Origin: Agelaius tricolor
Lineage: Eukaryota; Chordata; Aves; Passeriformes; Icteridae
Length of the DNA stretch: 64,000 nt
Assembly (NCBI GenBank): GCA_023055355.1
Contig: JALJCS010000015.1
Coordinates: 21,503,516 to 21,567,515 of the forward strand
Reading direction: 5' to 3'
Position numbers and translations under genes: made by a program. Of this stretch, positions 9,755 through 21,796 are shown in pieces. Each line of letters begins with the position of its first letter. The first letter of the stretch is position 1. Below the pieces are notes generated by a model. The model ran no database searches, was not told the DNA's origin, and saw only the letters and a list, made by a program, of their open reading frames with translations.

Positions 9755-12438
9755 CTCGCCCGTCATCCCCGGGAAGGACAATGGGTGCGGCATTCCTCAG
9801 CACCAGCAATGGACTGATCTCAACAGCGCGCACCTCCCCGAGCCGGCCGGCAGCATGGAGCAGCCCGCGGCGGAGAGCTGCAGCCCCCTGGACAGCCTGA
9901 GGGTGCCGTTCCCCGAGCGCGGCGCCGAGAGCAGCGCGGCGGGCCCCGGCGCCGAGCCCGCGGGCCAGGAGGTGAGCTGCGGGCAGTGCGCGGCCTCCTT
10001 CGCCGGCCTGCAGAGCTACATGGAGCACCGCTGTGCCGGCGCCCGCCCGCCCCCGGCGCTGCGGGCCGACAGCGGGAGCGACACCAGCGAGGACGGCGAG
10101 GAGGAGAGCGACGTGGAGAACCTGGCCGGCGAGATCGTGTACCAGCCCGACGGCTCAGCCTACATCGTGGAGAGCCTCAGCCAGCTGGTGCAAAGCGGGG
10201 CTGCCGGCGGCAGCGGGACTCTCCCCTCGCTGCTCCCGAACTCTCTGCCCAAGCAGGGAGATCCCTCTGCTGCCGCTCCCGTCTACCCACAGATCATCAA
10301 CACTTTCCACATAGCCTCATCCTTCGGGAAGTGGTTTGAGGGCTCAGACCAGACCTTCCCGAATACCTCAGCCCTGGCGGGCATCAGCCCCGTCCTGCAC
10401 AGCTTCCGCGTCTTCGATGTGCGACACAAAAGCAACAAGGATTACCTGAACAGCGACGGTTCTGCCAAAAGCTCCTGCGTATCCAAAGATGTTCCCAACA
10501 ATGTGGACCTGTCCAAATTCGATGGCTTTGTGCTCTATGGGAAGAGGAAGCCCATCCTGATGTGTTTCTTGTGCAAGCTCTCCTTTGGGTATGTCCGCTC
10601 GTTCGTGACCCATGCCGTGCACGACCACCGAATGACTCTGAGTGAGGAGGAGCGGAAAATTCTTAGCAATAAGAACATCTCCGCTATCATCCAAGGGATA
10701 GGCAAAGACAAGGAACCCCTTGTCAGCTTTCTGGAACCAAAAAACAAAACCTTTCAGCACCCTCTCGTTTCCGCAGCTAACCTCATAGGCCCTGGACACA
10801 GTTTTTATGGTAAATTCAGTGGCATTTGCATGGAAGGTGAGCAGGCCCTCCAGGCCGGGGCGGCTGGTGGAGCTGAGCCGCCGCCGGCAGCGGGTGTCCT
10901 GGCCCCCAGTGCACTCCTCAACCTGGGTGGGCTGACCAGCTCGGCTCTGAAGACTCCCATTACCTCAGTCCCCCTGGGCCCGCTGGCTTCCAGTCCCACC
11001 AAATCCTCAGAGGGGAAGGACCCTGGGGTGGCAGGGGGGGAGAAACAAGAGGGGGACGACCAGGACAGCCTCTCGGAAAAGGTGGAGCCAGCCGAGGAGG
11101 TGGAAGAGGAGGAGGAGGAGGATGTGGAAGAGGAGGAGGAGGAAGAGGAAGAGGAGGAAGAGGAAGAAGATGACGATGATGAGGGTTGCAAAGGACTATT
11201 TCCAAACGAGTTGGAGGATGAACTGGAGGACCGGCCCCAGGAGGATGTTGGGGCTGTGGCAGGCAGTGGCAGCAGCAAAAAGGACCTTGCTCTCTCAAAC
11301 CAAAGCATTTCTAACTCTCCCTTAATGCCTAACGTGCTCCAGACCTTGTCACGGGGCACAGCTTCTACTAGTTCTAATTCTGCTTCTTCCTTTGTCTTTG
11401 ATGGTGCAAACAGGAGGAATCACTTAAGCTTTAACAATGAGGGCGGCGGAGCCAGTGTGGCCGAGGGCAGCAGGAGGCTGGACTTCATCGATGAAAGTGC
11501 CAATAAAGACAATGCCACAGCACCAGAACCAAATGAGAGTGCAGAGGGCGAGGACGGGAGCTACATCTCCCATCACCAGCACGCTGGCCCCCTCTGTGAA
11601 CTCGGGGGTGGGGAGTGCCCCTCGGGGAGCGGCGTGGAGTGCCCAAAGTGCGACACGGTCCTGGGCTCCTCGCGGTCGCTGGGTGGCCACATGACTATGA
11701 TGCATTCTCGCAACTCATGTAAGACACTCAAGTGTCCCAAGTGCAATTGGCACTACAAGTACCAGCAGACGCTTGAGGCGCACATGAAGGAGAAACATCC
11801 CGAGCCGGGTGGCTCCTGCGTCTACTGCAAGAGCGGGCAGCCGCACCCGCGGCTGGCGCGGGGCGAGAGCTACACCTGTGGTTACAAGCCCTTCCGCTGC
11901 GAGGTCTGTAACTACTCCACAACTACCAAAGGCAACCTCAGTATTCATATGCAGTCCGACAAGCATCTCAACAACATGCAGAACCTGCAGAACGGAGGGG
12001 GAGAGCAAGTGTTCAGCCACACCGCGGGGGCAGCGGCGGCAGCAGCTGCTGCCGCGGCCGCCGCCGCCGCCAACATTGGTAGCACCTGTGGGGCTCCCTC
12101 CCCCACCAAACCAAAAACCAAACCTACGTGGCGGTGCGAGGTGTGCGACTATGAGACCAACGTAGCTAGAAACCTTCGGATCCACATGACCAGTGAGAAG
12201 CACATGCACAATATGATGCTGCTTCAACAGAACATGTCCCAGATCCAGCATAACCGGCACCTGGGCCTCGGCAGCCTGCCGTCCCCCGCCGAGGCCGAGC
12301 TCTACCAGTACTACCTGGCCCAGAACATGAACCTGCCCAACCTGAAGATAGACAGTGCTTCCTCAGATGCACAGTTCATGATGGGGGGGTTCCAGCTTGA
12401 TCCCACCAACCCCATGGCAACGATGGCTCCATCTCTAG
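9741..12438 (+). CDS. ZFHX3: ZFHX3 coding exon 2 (residues 1-899 plus first base of codon 900)
   Basis: ZFHX3 is a very large nuclear transcription factor with many C2H2 fingers and four homeodomains that regulates neuronal and muscle differentiation and circadian genes. This exon gives the N-terminal quarter. The start MEGCDSPV matches mammalian ZFHX3 and sits in a GCCATGG context. Residues 80-98 form a degenerate C-C-H-C finger, and a conserved block near 123-150 includes [15 protein letters not shown]. Further fingers have cysteines at about 275/278, 634/637, 665/668, 720/723 and 799/802, each with paired His downstream. An acidic tract with 14 consecutive Glu runs from about 451 to 481, and a 14-Ala tract lies near 764-777. 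The donor is CTCTAG then GTGAGG at 12439. The phase-1 end joins TG at 14360 to make Val900. The open frame runs on to 12629 through the intron, which is readthrough and not coding. Confidence 0.97.
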
Positions 12439-14359
12439 GTGAGGCTGAAGGGGTTTCCACCACGTTCATGTGGGAGACCCAGCAAAGGCAGCTCATGAGC
12501 TCCCTTTGCGTGGTGGTCAAGCATGGAGGCTGCGCAGTGCAGATTTCTCATCTGTGTTCACCCAGAGCAGTGTTTCCTCATCTTGTGGCTTTTCTAATAC
12601 ATTTTCCAAGAGTTTTCATAGGGAGTTAATGGAACAGCAGACACGGGTTACGGGTGCTGTGGCGCTGAATGTTCTTCCTCGTTGTGGAAAGCATCCTAAC
12701 TGCAGTGTTTCCTGAGAACGTCTCCTGGGTTTGGTGGGGAGTGGGAGTAGTTTGATGGATAGCTTTGAGAGAAGGTGCAGTCACCTGCTGGCACTCCCAA
12801 AGGCAGGTGTGTTTGTTCGGGGTTGCCTTGAGAAGACAAGGTCAGCAGATTTGGGAGGGGTGGGAGAGGTGGTGTTCCTCTGCTGCCGGTGACAGATGGG
12901 GCTGGAGGCTTTTGAAGCTCAGAGCCCCTCACTGCTGAAGCACGGGGCAGTTGTATAAGTTGGGAGTGTTTTAACTGAAGTTCCTCAAGTAAATGGCAGG
13001 GCCTTGGATGTCCATGAGCTGCCTGGAGAGCAGTTTGTGAGCTGTGCACTTGATGGTTGCAAGTCTCACACGGAGGTTTGCAGAGGGAGGCCCTGCCTGT
13101 GTTAATAAGCACTTGACACCAGGTTGGCCCTTTTGGCTCAGATACACACACTATGAGCTTTGTGAGAAGTGAAGCAGATCCTTCCCATTCTTACATTTTG
13201 GTCCAAAACTGAGCAGAGCATTAATAATTCAGAAAAGTCTGCTTTTGGGTTTTTCCTGCATGGTGAGTTCAGGAGAGAGTGTCTTAAAGAGCGCTTGCTT
13301 CTCAGCAAATAACTTGCAACATAGGAAAGGAAAAGTTAAGTTAAAATAATATCTTTTTGATTAACTGAGGAATTGTTGACCTGGTTCCTTTCATAGGATT
13401 GTTAAGGTGAGCTGTGACATCAAATCAAGGTAAAATACCAAAAAGCTGTGGAAAGAGCATAAATGTCTTAAACACAGAAAAGGAGAGCAAAGTGGCACAG
13501 GAGTCCTGGTTTGTCTCTGTGCTTGTTCAGAGTTTCTCTGCATCTCTCAGGTGCTCTGGTGTGAGCAGGAGCCTGTTGTGCTCAGTAGCTGTGAGTGAGC
13601 AGAGCTGAGCTCTGGTTTGAGGAGTCAGCCTGACAAAGGTGGGGTCCTCCTGGCTCTCGGTGACATACTCTCATATCCTCTTCATTGGTTGCTGTCTTTA
13701 CCTCGTCAAAACTGTTTTTAGAAGATTCTTCACCATTTTCAACTCCTGGACAAGAGATGAGATATAACAGTGCAGGAGTGGCCCTGCTCAGGTTGTTTCT
13801 GTCCACGCCATGTCCTACACTGTTGCCACCTTGTGACAGCAGGGCAGTGACCTCCCTGTGAGGTGGCCATCTCCTGGGCTTGTGACTGCTGATCTTTGTT
13901 TTGTGTGGTAGGGACTGGGCTTAGCTACTGCGTGAGGTAGGATTTGCTTCTCCAGGGAGGCAACAAAAAACAAAATAAGAGAAAAACAGAATGCTGTTCT
14001 TGAAATAGCCACAGAAAATTTCAGTGTGGTGCAATGGAATTCTTCATCCTCTCAAAGTCTGCAGGGTTTTTCTTGCCACCTTTGATGGGCAGAGGGCTGG
14101 ATGATCCTTGAGCAGGAGGGTAGCAAGGGTGACAGTAGTCTGTTCCCAGCCTTCTGTGCTGGCTGCAGTAACTTTTTTCTTCAGCTCTGGTGCAGACCAG
14201 CAAACAGAGGAGTGGGCGAAGGGAGACACACAGCTGTGTGTGGTCTCATGTGCTTGTGGGTACACAGGTGGCACTTGGGAGCAGCTCGTGTTCTGCTCTG
14301 TGTTCATCTTCTGGAATTCAGCCTTTCTGACGTCTCCTTCCCCTTTTCTCTTGGTGCAG
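12439..14359 (+). other. ZFHX3: ZFHX3 intron 2
   Basis: This 1.9 kb intron lies between the donor GTGAGG and an acceptor preceded by CCTTCCCCTTTTCTCTTGG. It is unique sequence of average composition, with no interspersed or tandem repeat recognised. If retained, the exon 2 frame would continue 63 codons and stop at TAA 12627-12629. In mammals a shorter isoform (ATBF1-B) skips exon 2 and uses a different 5' exon. If that exon exists in birds it could be here or further upstream, but I cannot identify it from sequence. Confidence 0.9.
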
Positions 14360-14856
14360 TGGGTGGCGAGATCCCGCTGGACATGCGGTTGGGTGGAGGA
14401 CAGCTGGTGTCTGAGGAGCTCATGAACTTGGGTGAGAGTTTCACGCAGACCAATGACCCGTCGCTGAAGCTCTTCCAGTGCGCTGTGTGCAACAAGTTCA
14501 GCACAGATAACCTGGACATGCTGGGCCTGCACATGAACGTGGAGCGGAGCCTCCCCGAGGACGAGTGGAAGGCGGTGATGGGGGACTCGTACCAGTGCAA
14601 GCTGTGCCGCTACAACACCCAGCTCAAGGCCAACTTCCAGCTGCACTGCAAGACCGACAAGCACGTGCAGAAGTACCAGCTGGTGGCACACATCAAGGAG
14701 GGGGGCAAAGCCAACGAGTGGAGGCTCAAGTGCGTGGCCATTGGGAACCCAGTCCATCTGAAATGCAACGCCTGCGACTACTACACCAACAGCCTGGAGA
14801 AGCTGCGCCTGCACACCGTGAACTCCAGGCACGAGGCCAGCCTGAAGCTCTATAAG
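14360..14856 (+). CDS. ZFHX3: ZFHX3 coding exon 3 (residues 900-1065)
   Basis: The exon is 497 bases and with the single base carried from exon 2 makes 166 codons, ending in phase 0. It begins at the GGEIPLDM segment diagnostic of ZFHX3. It holds one incomplete finger (C940, C943, H957, with no clear second His) and two complete ones (C979/C982/H995/H1001 and C1035/C1038/H1051/H1057), separated by a conserved linker with [12 protein letters not shown]. The acceptor is CTTGGTGCAG and the donor is TATAAG then GTAAGG at 14857. The open frame extends 29 codons into intron 3 if unspliced. These fingers belong to the N-terminal finger cluster shared with ZFHX4 and ZFHX2, but the sequence is closest to ZFHX3 as I recall it. 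Confidence 0.96.
14383..14385 (+). other. ZFHX3: Candidate internal start codon of the short ZFHX3 isoform (Met908)
   Basis: In mammals the short isoform lacks the first 900-odd residues and starts at the Met in the LDMRLGGG segment. The equivalent ATG is present here, with G at -3 and C at +4. This shows only that the codon is conserved. Use of the isoform in this organism is not shown by the sequence. Confidence 0.45.
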
Positions 14857-15529
14857 GTAAGGCTTGGCTTTGCTTCATCTTCTTTCATTTTCCAAGGAAA
14901 ATCTAAGTTGAACCACAGTGCACTGTGACCCTTTGGAGATGAGCTGCTGAGAGCTCTCCGTTGGCCCCCAATCAGCCTGTGTTCTGTTGGTGACTGTGGT
15001 TGTCCAGGCTTCAGTGCACTAGATGTTCACGGTGCTTTAGAGGGGGCTTGTGTGTCTTGTGGCACTGCAGCTGTGATACTCTGCCCAGAAATGGAACAAT
15101 CCCTGTTAGAAAAGTTGTGCAAGGTGGCGTTTGCCTGTGTTTTGTTGGCCTTTCCCATGGAGTTTGTCCCGTTGTGCCACAGGAAGGCTCTCAGAGTGGT
15201 CAGTGTGCTGGTGCTGGCAGCAGGCGGGTGGCAGGGCTGTGGCTGCCGTGCTCTGTGCAGTCAGTGCTGGGTCCGTGAGCACAGTGCTGCTGGCTGCTGG
15301 AGGGAGGAGGCTGGAGAGGAGCCCTGCCCCTCGCGGGCATTGCCTGTTCCATCCACAGCGCTGTTTGGGCTGTCGCTCCCATCTTGTTGCCTTTTCCTCC
15401 CACCCCCTCGTTCTGCGTTGTCTTTATGACCATTACAAGCATCTTCTCTTTCCTGCCTCACCGGTCTGGTCCCCAGCCCCCTCCCCTTGCTGGCCCGAGC
15501 CCTGTGGGCTGTAACCCAAGAGGAGCTCC

Positions 15530-15960
15530 GGATACAGTAAATAGTCCTTTCACTCGTGCAGCAGAATTGCTCCAGACGTTTCTATTGATTTTCACTGGAC
15601 TTAAAGCTTCACCTTTTTCTCTAATCATCCCATAATAGCTTTAGTATGAACAATCAGGTACGAATTGCCATAAATCTCAGCAGCCGCATCCCCTCCATTC
15701 ACACGTGCTCTCCCACTCATTGTCTGCTCATTCCTCACAGGATTTTTGTATTTTCTCATCCTTTTCTTCCTGCTTTCCCCCAGATGTGCTGAGGTTTCTT
15801 TATATACACACAGAGTGTACCTTGCACTTTTTAATTGCTTCTTTGAAAACTTTTCTTTATGTAATGGGAATTTAAGAGCTGACATTGAGCTCTATCGTAC
15901 CCACCCACTTCACAGTGTAGACACATTTTCAAAACTGGATTTTTCCTAGGAATTAACAGT
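15530..15960. promoter_or_regulatory. Candidate conserved non-coding element, intron 3
   Basis: This is a 430 bp AT-richer block with no repeat character, 0.7 kb downstream of exon 3. It includes TTTCTATTGATTTTCACTGG, CTCTAATCATCCCATAATAG, ATGAACAATCAGG and GCCATAAATC (a HOX/CDX-like site). The contrast with GC-rich flanks suggests constraint. The evidence is compositional only. Confidence 0.35.
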
Positions 15961-18900
15961 TCCAGCCAATTCAGGGAGGAAGGTTATAACCAGGAGCATC
16001 ATGTAAGGTTTACCTTGAGCTGTGGTTGTTGGACCTAGCTGGCATTGGTGGGGAGCTGCTCAGAGCAGGGTTGTGTTTCTCTGAGCTCATTGTTGAGGCC
16101 AGGATGGCTGTGACAGCGATTGTTCCATGCTGAGCTGGGATCCAGCCTCGCCCATCAGAGTCTGGCTCTGGAAATGATCAGGTGTGCACACACACCTCTG
16201 CTCTCTGGCGTGCAGGAGGCTGGGAGAGTTACACACCTTGGAAACTGAGGGCAGCACAGTCCCCATGAGACTTCAGGAACCCAGCTGAGGGAACTGAATC
16301 TCCTCTCTGGAGGTCAGTTTGGGGTACAAGAGAGTTGTTTGAAAGCTGTATTATGATTTTTTTTTTACACATAATGTTGTTCTTTTAAGCATACATTACA
16401 AAGGTTAAAGTTTTCTTTATCCAGGCCCTTCATCTACAGTGGGTTCCAGTGGGAACAAACAATTGAGGCACTAGAATTCTCTCACTGAGGGGAAAGAAAA
16501 GGGAAGAAAAAGAAAACATGGAAAAAAAATCCCACCAGCGTCGGGGGACAGGCAGAGGTTCTTGTAATAAGGATTGCTAGGGTGTTTTCCTTGGGCAGGC
16601 ACAGAGGAACTGTCAGTTTTCAGGTCTGTGAGAGGCCTGGGCAGTCTCAGGGCTGCTCCAGCCCTGTGTTGCCTCTGACACAAAGCAGTGAAACACCAGC
16701 TGAGGGATAACACGTTTCAGAGTAATGGATTCCTTTGGAATGCTCCATGTATTGGCCTTCAGGTATGGCTGGATAAAGCTGGGAGCAGAGGTTGGTGGAT
16801 GGCTGGATTCACCAGTCTTGCTTCAGCATGGCTGGAATCAGGGACTGATTCAATGGAGAAGCCTCTGTGGGTGAGGCATGGATCAGACAACTGCAGCAGG
16901 GCTCTCGGGCCTTGGAGCAGCTGTAATGCCATGTCTGCTGATAACTGAAGGGATGCAGCAGCACTGGGGGGAGTTCACAGAATGGTTTCTCTTCTCTCAG
17001 GCCTTGGTGTGGTCTGCAGTAAATTGAGATTGATTGGATGTTATTTTTCCTCTTGCTAATGTAATCCATTAGCCTGGCACATGCATAATCAGTTTAGAGC
17101 ACAGTTAACTGGATGTAATCGAGTTCTTCCCTGCCTGCTGGAGAAAATCCTCTCCAGATGCTGCTGGGTGAGAGCACACACTGGGCTTATCACACACAAT
17201 CCTCCTTATTCTGCTGCTTTTGCCATTTTTTTCCTAAATCACATGTTATTGGCTGCTTGCATTGCCCAAGTGCCACTTCTGTCAGTGTTACTTGCTGCCA
17301 GAAAATGTGATCTGGAGACACTGTCAGTCCACAGTCGGGTGAACCTTTCAGTCTTCTCCTGCAGCACTGCCAGTGCCAGGGGAGAAGGTCTGGTCTTCTG
17401 CTGCCACCTTCATCCTGCACATGGCAACAGCTTCTGCCAGGCCTCCTCCCTGGCAGGGGTGAGGGAGGGGAATGCCAAAAACTGGAAGGGTCTGGTAACC
17501 TTCCCTTTGTTGTTGTGTGCTCCCGGTTCCTTGCTGTCCCCCTAAAATTCTGTGACTAAAGGGGAAATCCTTGTTTATCTGGAATTGCTGGGGGAAGGTG
17601 CTGCCTGTCCCTTGCTGTGACTGCTGAGGGGTTCTGTCCTGAGCAGCTCCCTGCAAGGCAAGGGCACCATTGTCAGGCATGGCATGGCATTTTGGGGTGG
17701 CTGCTGTGGCTCGAGGCGGATGCTGGGTCTGGAGCCCCTGCCTCCCTCCTGGGACACGCTCTGGCCTGGTGACAGGGGCTGTGAGCAGAGGCAAGGGCAG
17801 CTCCCTGGGGCACAGCCAAGCCTGTCTCCTCGTGCCTTCCTCACATCTGGAAGAGGTTGGGCACGAGCTCCCAGCATCTCCTGCACAGGTGGAGTTTCCA
17901 GAAGGAATTAATCTGCTTGAGAGAGCCAGGTCTGGACATTTCCTACAACTTCCTGACAATCTCTAGTTCAGAATGTGCAGCTCAGAAGAAGTTTAAACAA
18001 AGAACTACTGAAGAAACACGCTGCTGGCCAGACTGCCAGCAAGTGCCTTCAATGAGTTCATTCAGTGTCTTACTTTTCAGTGTTTCCAAGTGCTGAGTTC
18101 ACTTTTTTAGGGAATAGGGAGTCTGGAGCAGAGGGTTTGGGTTACGTGGTGCCATGCATAGAGGCTCTTTGTTAGCTAGAGATGCAGAGTGTGCAGGAAA
18201 ATGACTCTTTAATCTCTGTGCTCGTGGTGGTAGTGGTGATGAAACTGTGGATGTGTGCTGACTCTGACAGAGGCAAAGCTGCCCTGTGGGAAGGGAAGGA
18301 GGATGTGCAGCTGAACACCCAGCAGAACGCCTCAGTTCCACCATGGAGCAGCATTGTCCCATCGTGCCTCTCCCACAGGGGCTTCTGTCTCCTTTGCTGG
18401 CCACAGGATTCTCAGAGACACTTGTTGGAAAATCCCCAAAACGTTTTAATCCCAGAGGATGCATGGAATATTGTATGAGATGTAGTTACAGAATGATGAT
18501 GATGATAATGTATTCAAATTCAATGTCCTTCCATAACAGAACAAGGCAAAGAGTACCTTCTGTAACAGTAGCTAACTATGAAGTTAAAATTATGTGAAAA
18601 TGGGTGAGCTGCTGTTGGATACAGTAAAGGGTGTGATGTGTGTGGGCCACAGAGGGGTTACCAAAAAGCACCTCAGGTGCTTGTGTTAAACGTAACAACC
18701 CCTGAGAAAACAGAGCAGGGGAGCCTGGCCAAGGTCCACAGAAAGCCCAGTGTGATCAAATAGGGAAGTATTTCATGTGGAGGTTGGGCAAGAGGAGAAG
18801 GCCCCTGTTACAGGGAGGGCAGGGAGGAGAGCATCCATCTCTTGTGTTTAAAAGCAGAATTGAAAGGTACCTCTGCATGGAGGATAATCCTGAAGGGTGG

Positions 18901-21479
18901 CCCCATGTGGAGGGCCATGAAGGGAAAAGTCGCTGGCTTGGCAGGACTCTGCTGCTCCGGGAGTCGGGGAGGAGCCCCACAGGAGGGGGCACAGGCTCCA
19001 GAAAAGGACCCCTAGGTCCAGACCTTGGCTCCTGTTGGGATTGACAGCTATTTTGATACAAAAAGCTCTCCGTATCACTTTAACCCTTTGAGACCCATCC
19101 TTCGTGGGGCTACGTGTTCCTGTGAGTGACAGATTTCTCCCTGGCACTAAAAGATGTCTTTACCTTCCTTTAGGTATTGAATACCAAAGACTGTTAGTAC
19201 AGGATCACAGAACTTTTCCTTTCTCCGCACTGCTTTTTGAAAGGATTGGAATCAGAACTGCTGAGAGCACACGGCGTTGCTTGCTCTATGTTTTATTTAT
19301 GGGCCTCTGTCACTTAGGTTTTTCTTTCAAGTTTTCCAGTAAGTGCTGAGCCATGTGCAGCCAGCAGCTTAGTAAAGAAACCACTCTGTAAAAGCAACGT
19401 AAATAACAAAGGAGTGAGAGTGAACTGGAGCAGGAGCCCTGGTAAACAGCTGAGTGAACTGGAACCAGGATCTCCCCAGAACAAGGAGCTAAAAACCCTA
19501 AGCCAAAACAGGTTTAGAAGTTAAAATATTTGTGAGAATGGCCTGCAAAACCCAACTAAACAAACCAAACACAAGGAAAAAAGAAAAAACAAGCAGAAAA
19601 ACACCTTGTCAAGCTTTATCCTAATCTATATAAGCTCAGTTTTTCCTGGCTTCTGCAGCAGCCTGTGGGCAGAGCAGCAGGAGTGGGTCTTGGCTCTCCC
19701 TATTCATGCAGGGCTGTGGATTGGCAGGGAGGGCCTTAAAGCTGTTCTCAGCCTCAGGTGTCATCTCAAAGCAAGGTATCATCGTGTTGGATGGAGTGTC
19801 AGTGTGCATCTGACCCTTTCCTGTGCACGATGCCAGTTCTGCCTGTGTTTATGGTTCATTCTTTTATCCTGGTAACTTTGGAACATGGGGATGAGTATTT
19901 AAATTTCCAAGCAGGAATTTCTCCCACATGAGGTGGTGCTTCTTGTTGGGCTGCTCAGGGGGAGGACGGAGTGTTCTGGCCGCAGCTTTGGCGCAGGGTG
20001 GCTGGCGGGCTGTGGCAGACCTTGCCTTGGTGGCACCAGCCGCCACTGTCCCTCCCGTGCTGGTGTGGGCGGTCACTGCTCTGCAGAGCACAGCCTGGCG
20101 GTGGGGAGGGAGGGAGCCTGCTCCAGATCAGGAGTCTGGCACTGTCCTCTGGGTGGTCAGCCGCTGTGAGCAGTGGTAGGCATCCACTTACTGTCCTGCT
20201 GCAGCTTCAGCTCTGCCTGGGAAGCTCCGGGCAGGAGACCTGGGAAGGTGCTTGTCCAGGACAGGTGATGGGCCTGTCTGTTGTGGCCTTATCCAGCTGA
20301 TCTGTGCTCTTATCCCAGCATGGTTTGTCAGGATCTTATTCACAGCATGTCTGTCTGAGTCTTTCCCCCTTCCTGCAGACAGCCAGCACAGGCAGGTGAA
20401 GGTGAGCAGGTAGGCCTGGAGCAAGTCAGGGTTTGGGAGAGCAAGGAGGCAGAGGAGCCGGGAGCAGCTTGGTGTGAGGCTGCAGCAGGCACTGGAGGCA
20501 GGGCACAGAGCCTGTGCCAAGGGGCTGTGCTCCTGTAGATCCCCTGAGGATCCCACGCTCCCTCTGGGTGTTGTGTTTCTCCTTGCAGGGGCTGTTCAGG
20601 AAACTCCCCAGTCAGACATTCCCCAGACTCCTGGGCAGTCACGCTCCCAAGGCCAGAGACTTTCACTGCTGGGACCAAAGCCCCTCCCGTGGTGGCTCCA
20701 GTGACCCGATGGGTCCTGTGGGACTCCCACACCCCCCTCACCCAGTCACACCAGGTTTCCTCACCAGTTCCACCCCAGGTTTCCCATGGCACAGCCTCAG
20801 ATGTCTCGTTCCATAAAGCCATTTATTTATTCCTGGTGTAGCAACAGAGAAACAGAGCTGATTCCTCTGAGGAGGGACCCCCAACAAAAGAGCACCTGGG
20901 CTTTTATATCCTCACAGTCTCCCCACGCACAGCTCTCCAGGCCTTCGGTTCCTGCCCCTCTCTTCCTGCCCATCCACCTTGCTGATGTTCCTGGACTCCC
21001 CTCTCCTTTGTTATCCCAAAGGCTGGCAGCTCACAGCCCCCTGTCCCGGGCTGGAACCCAGAGCTCAGCTGCCATTTCAGTCTGTCTTGAGTCCAGCTGC
21101 CTGCACTAGGTGGATTCCTGAACACAGCTGATACACCTCAAAGGCCTCAGAATGCTCTGGTTCCTTTTCTGGTTGGGCAGGGTCAGGTTTTCAGGGCCTT
21201 GGGTACCAGCCCTGGCCAAGCACCAGTTCTGCAGCTGTAGGCTCGCTGGCGACGACCTCATTAAATTATGGATGGGCATTCATTAGCATCCATCTCTGGC
21301 AGGGGCTGGTTTGAAGGAAGGGGCCCACAAGGTGCTTTCCCCCACCTGTTCCATGTGACCTGGCATGGACAGCTGGTTTCTGTTTGGCTGTGTCAGTGTA
21401 CTGGGCTGCAGGATGTTGTGTTGTCCTTCTGTGGCTTTAACTGAACTAAAGAAACTGTTGCAACAAAGTCCCCAGAATT

Positions 21480-21700
21480 GCTATGGAAGCAGCATGGGAG
21501 GTTCTGTGTTTGCTATCTCATAGGGAATTCATTAAATTACAATAAATAATGTATGCATGGTACATAACTTAATACCATAATGGGCTTTTTCCCCTTCTTG
21601 CCAGTCGTAAAAATCCTGCTTCTGCACTGTGACGTGGGCAGCCAAGTTCTGCAAGTCAAATTAGGCAATAAACTTGCACTTGTGCAACAGGTTCTCTGGA
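21480..21700. promoter_or_regulatory. Candidate conserved non-coding element next to a minisatellite
   Basis: An AT-rich block with GGAATTCATTAAATTAC, AATAAATAATGTATGCATG, ACTTAATACCATAATGGG and AAATTAGGCAATAAAC ends about 100 bp before the 21.8 kb minisatellite. It has no coding or repeat explanation. A regulatory role is inferred from motif density and composition only. Confidence 0.3.
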
Positions 21701-21796
21701 AGTCGAGCCTTGGGGTACGGCTGGGTGGCTCTGGTGAGGCTGGCTCAGCTGCTGGGAGATCCTGGGCTCCAGGTGGCTTTGGCAGAGAGGCACGGC

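Noticed and set aside
10805..11359. Minus-strand 184-codon Ser-rich frame and 112-codon Pro-rich frame
   Set aside because: They are antisense to the acidic tract of ZFHX3 exon 2, where GAG/GAA codons read as CTC/TTC on the other strand.
14044..14832. Minus-strand 262-codon frame
   Set aside because: Antisense shadow of exon 3. The sense frame is the conserved zinc-finger protein.
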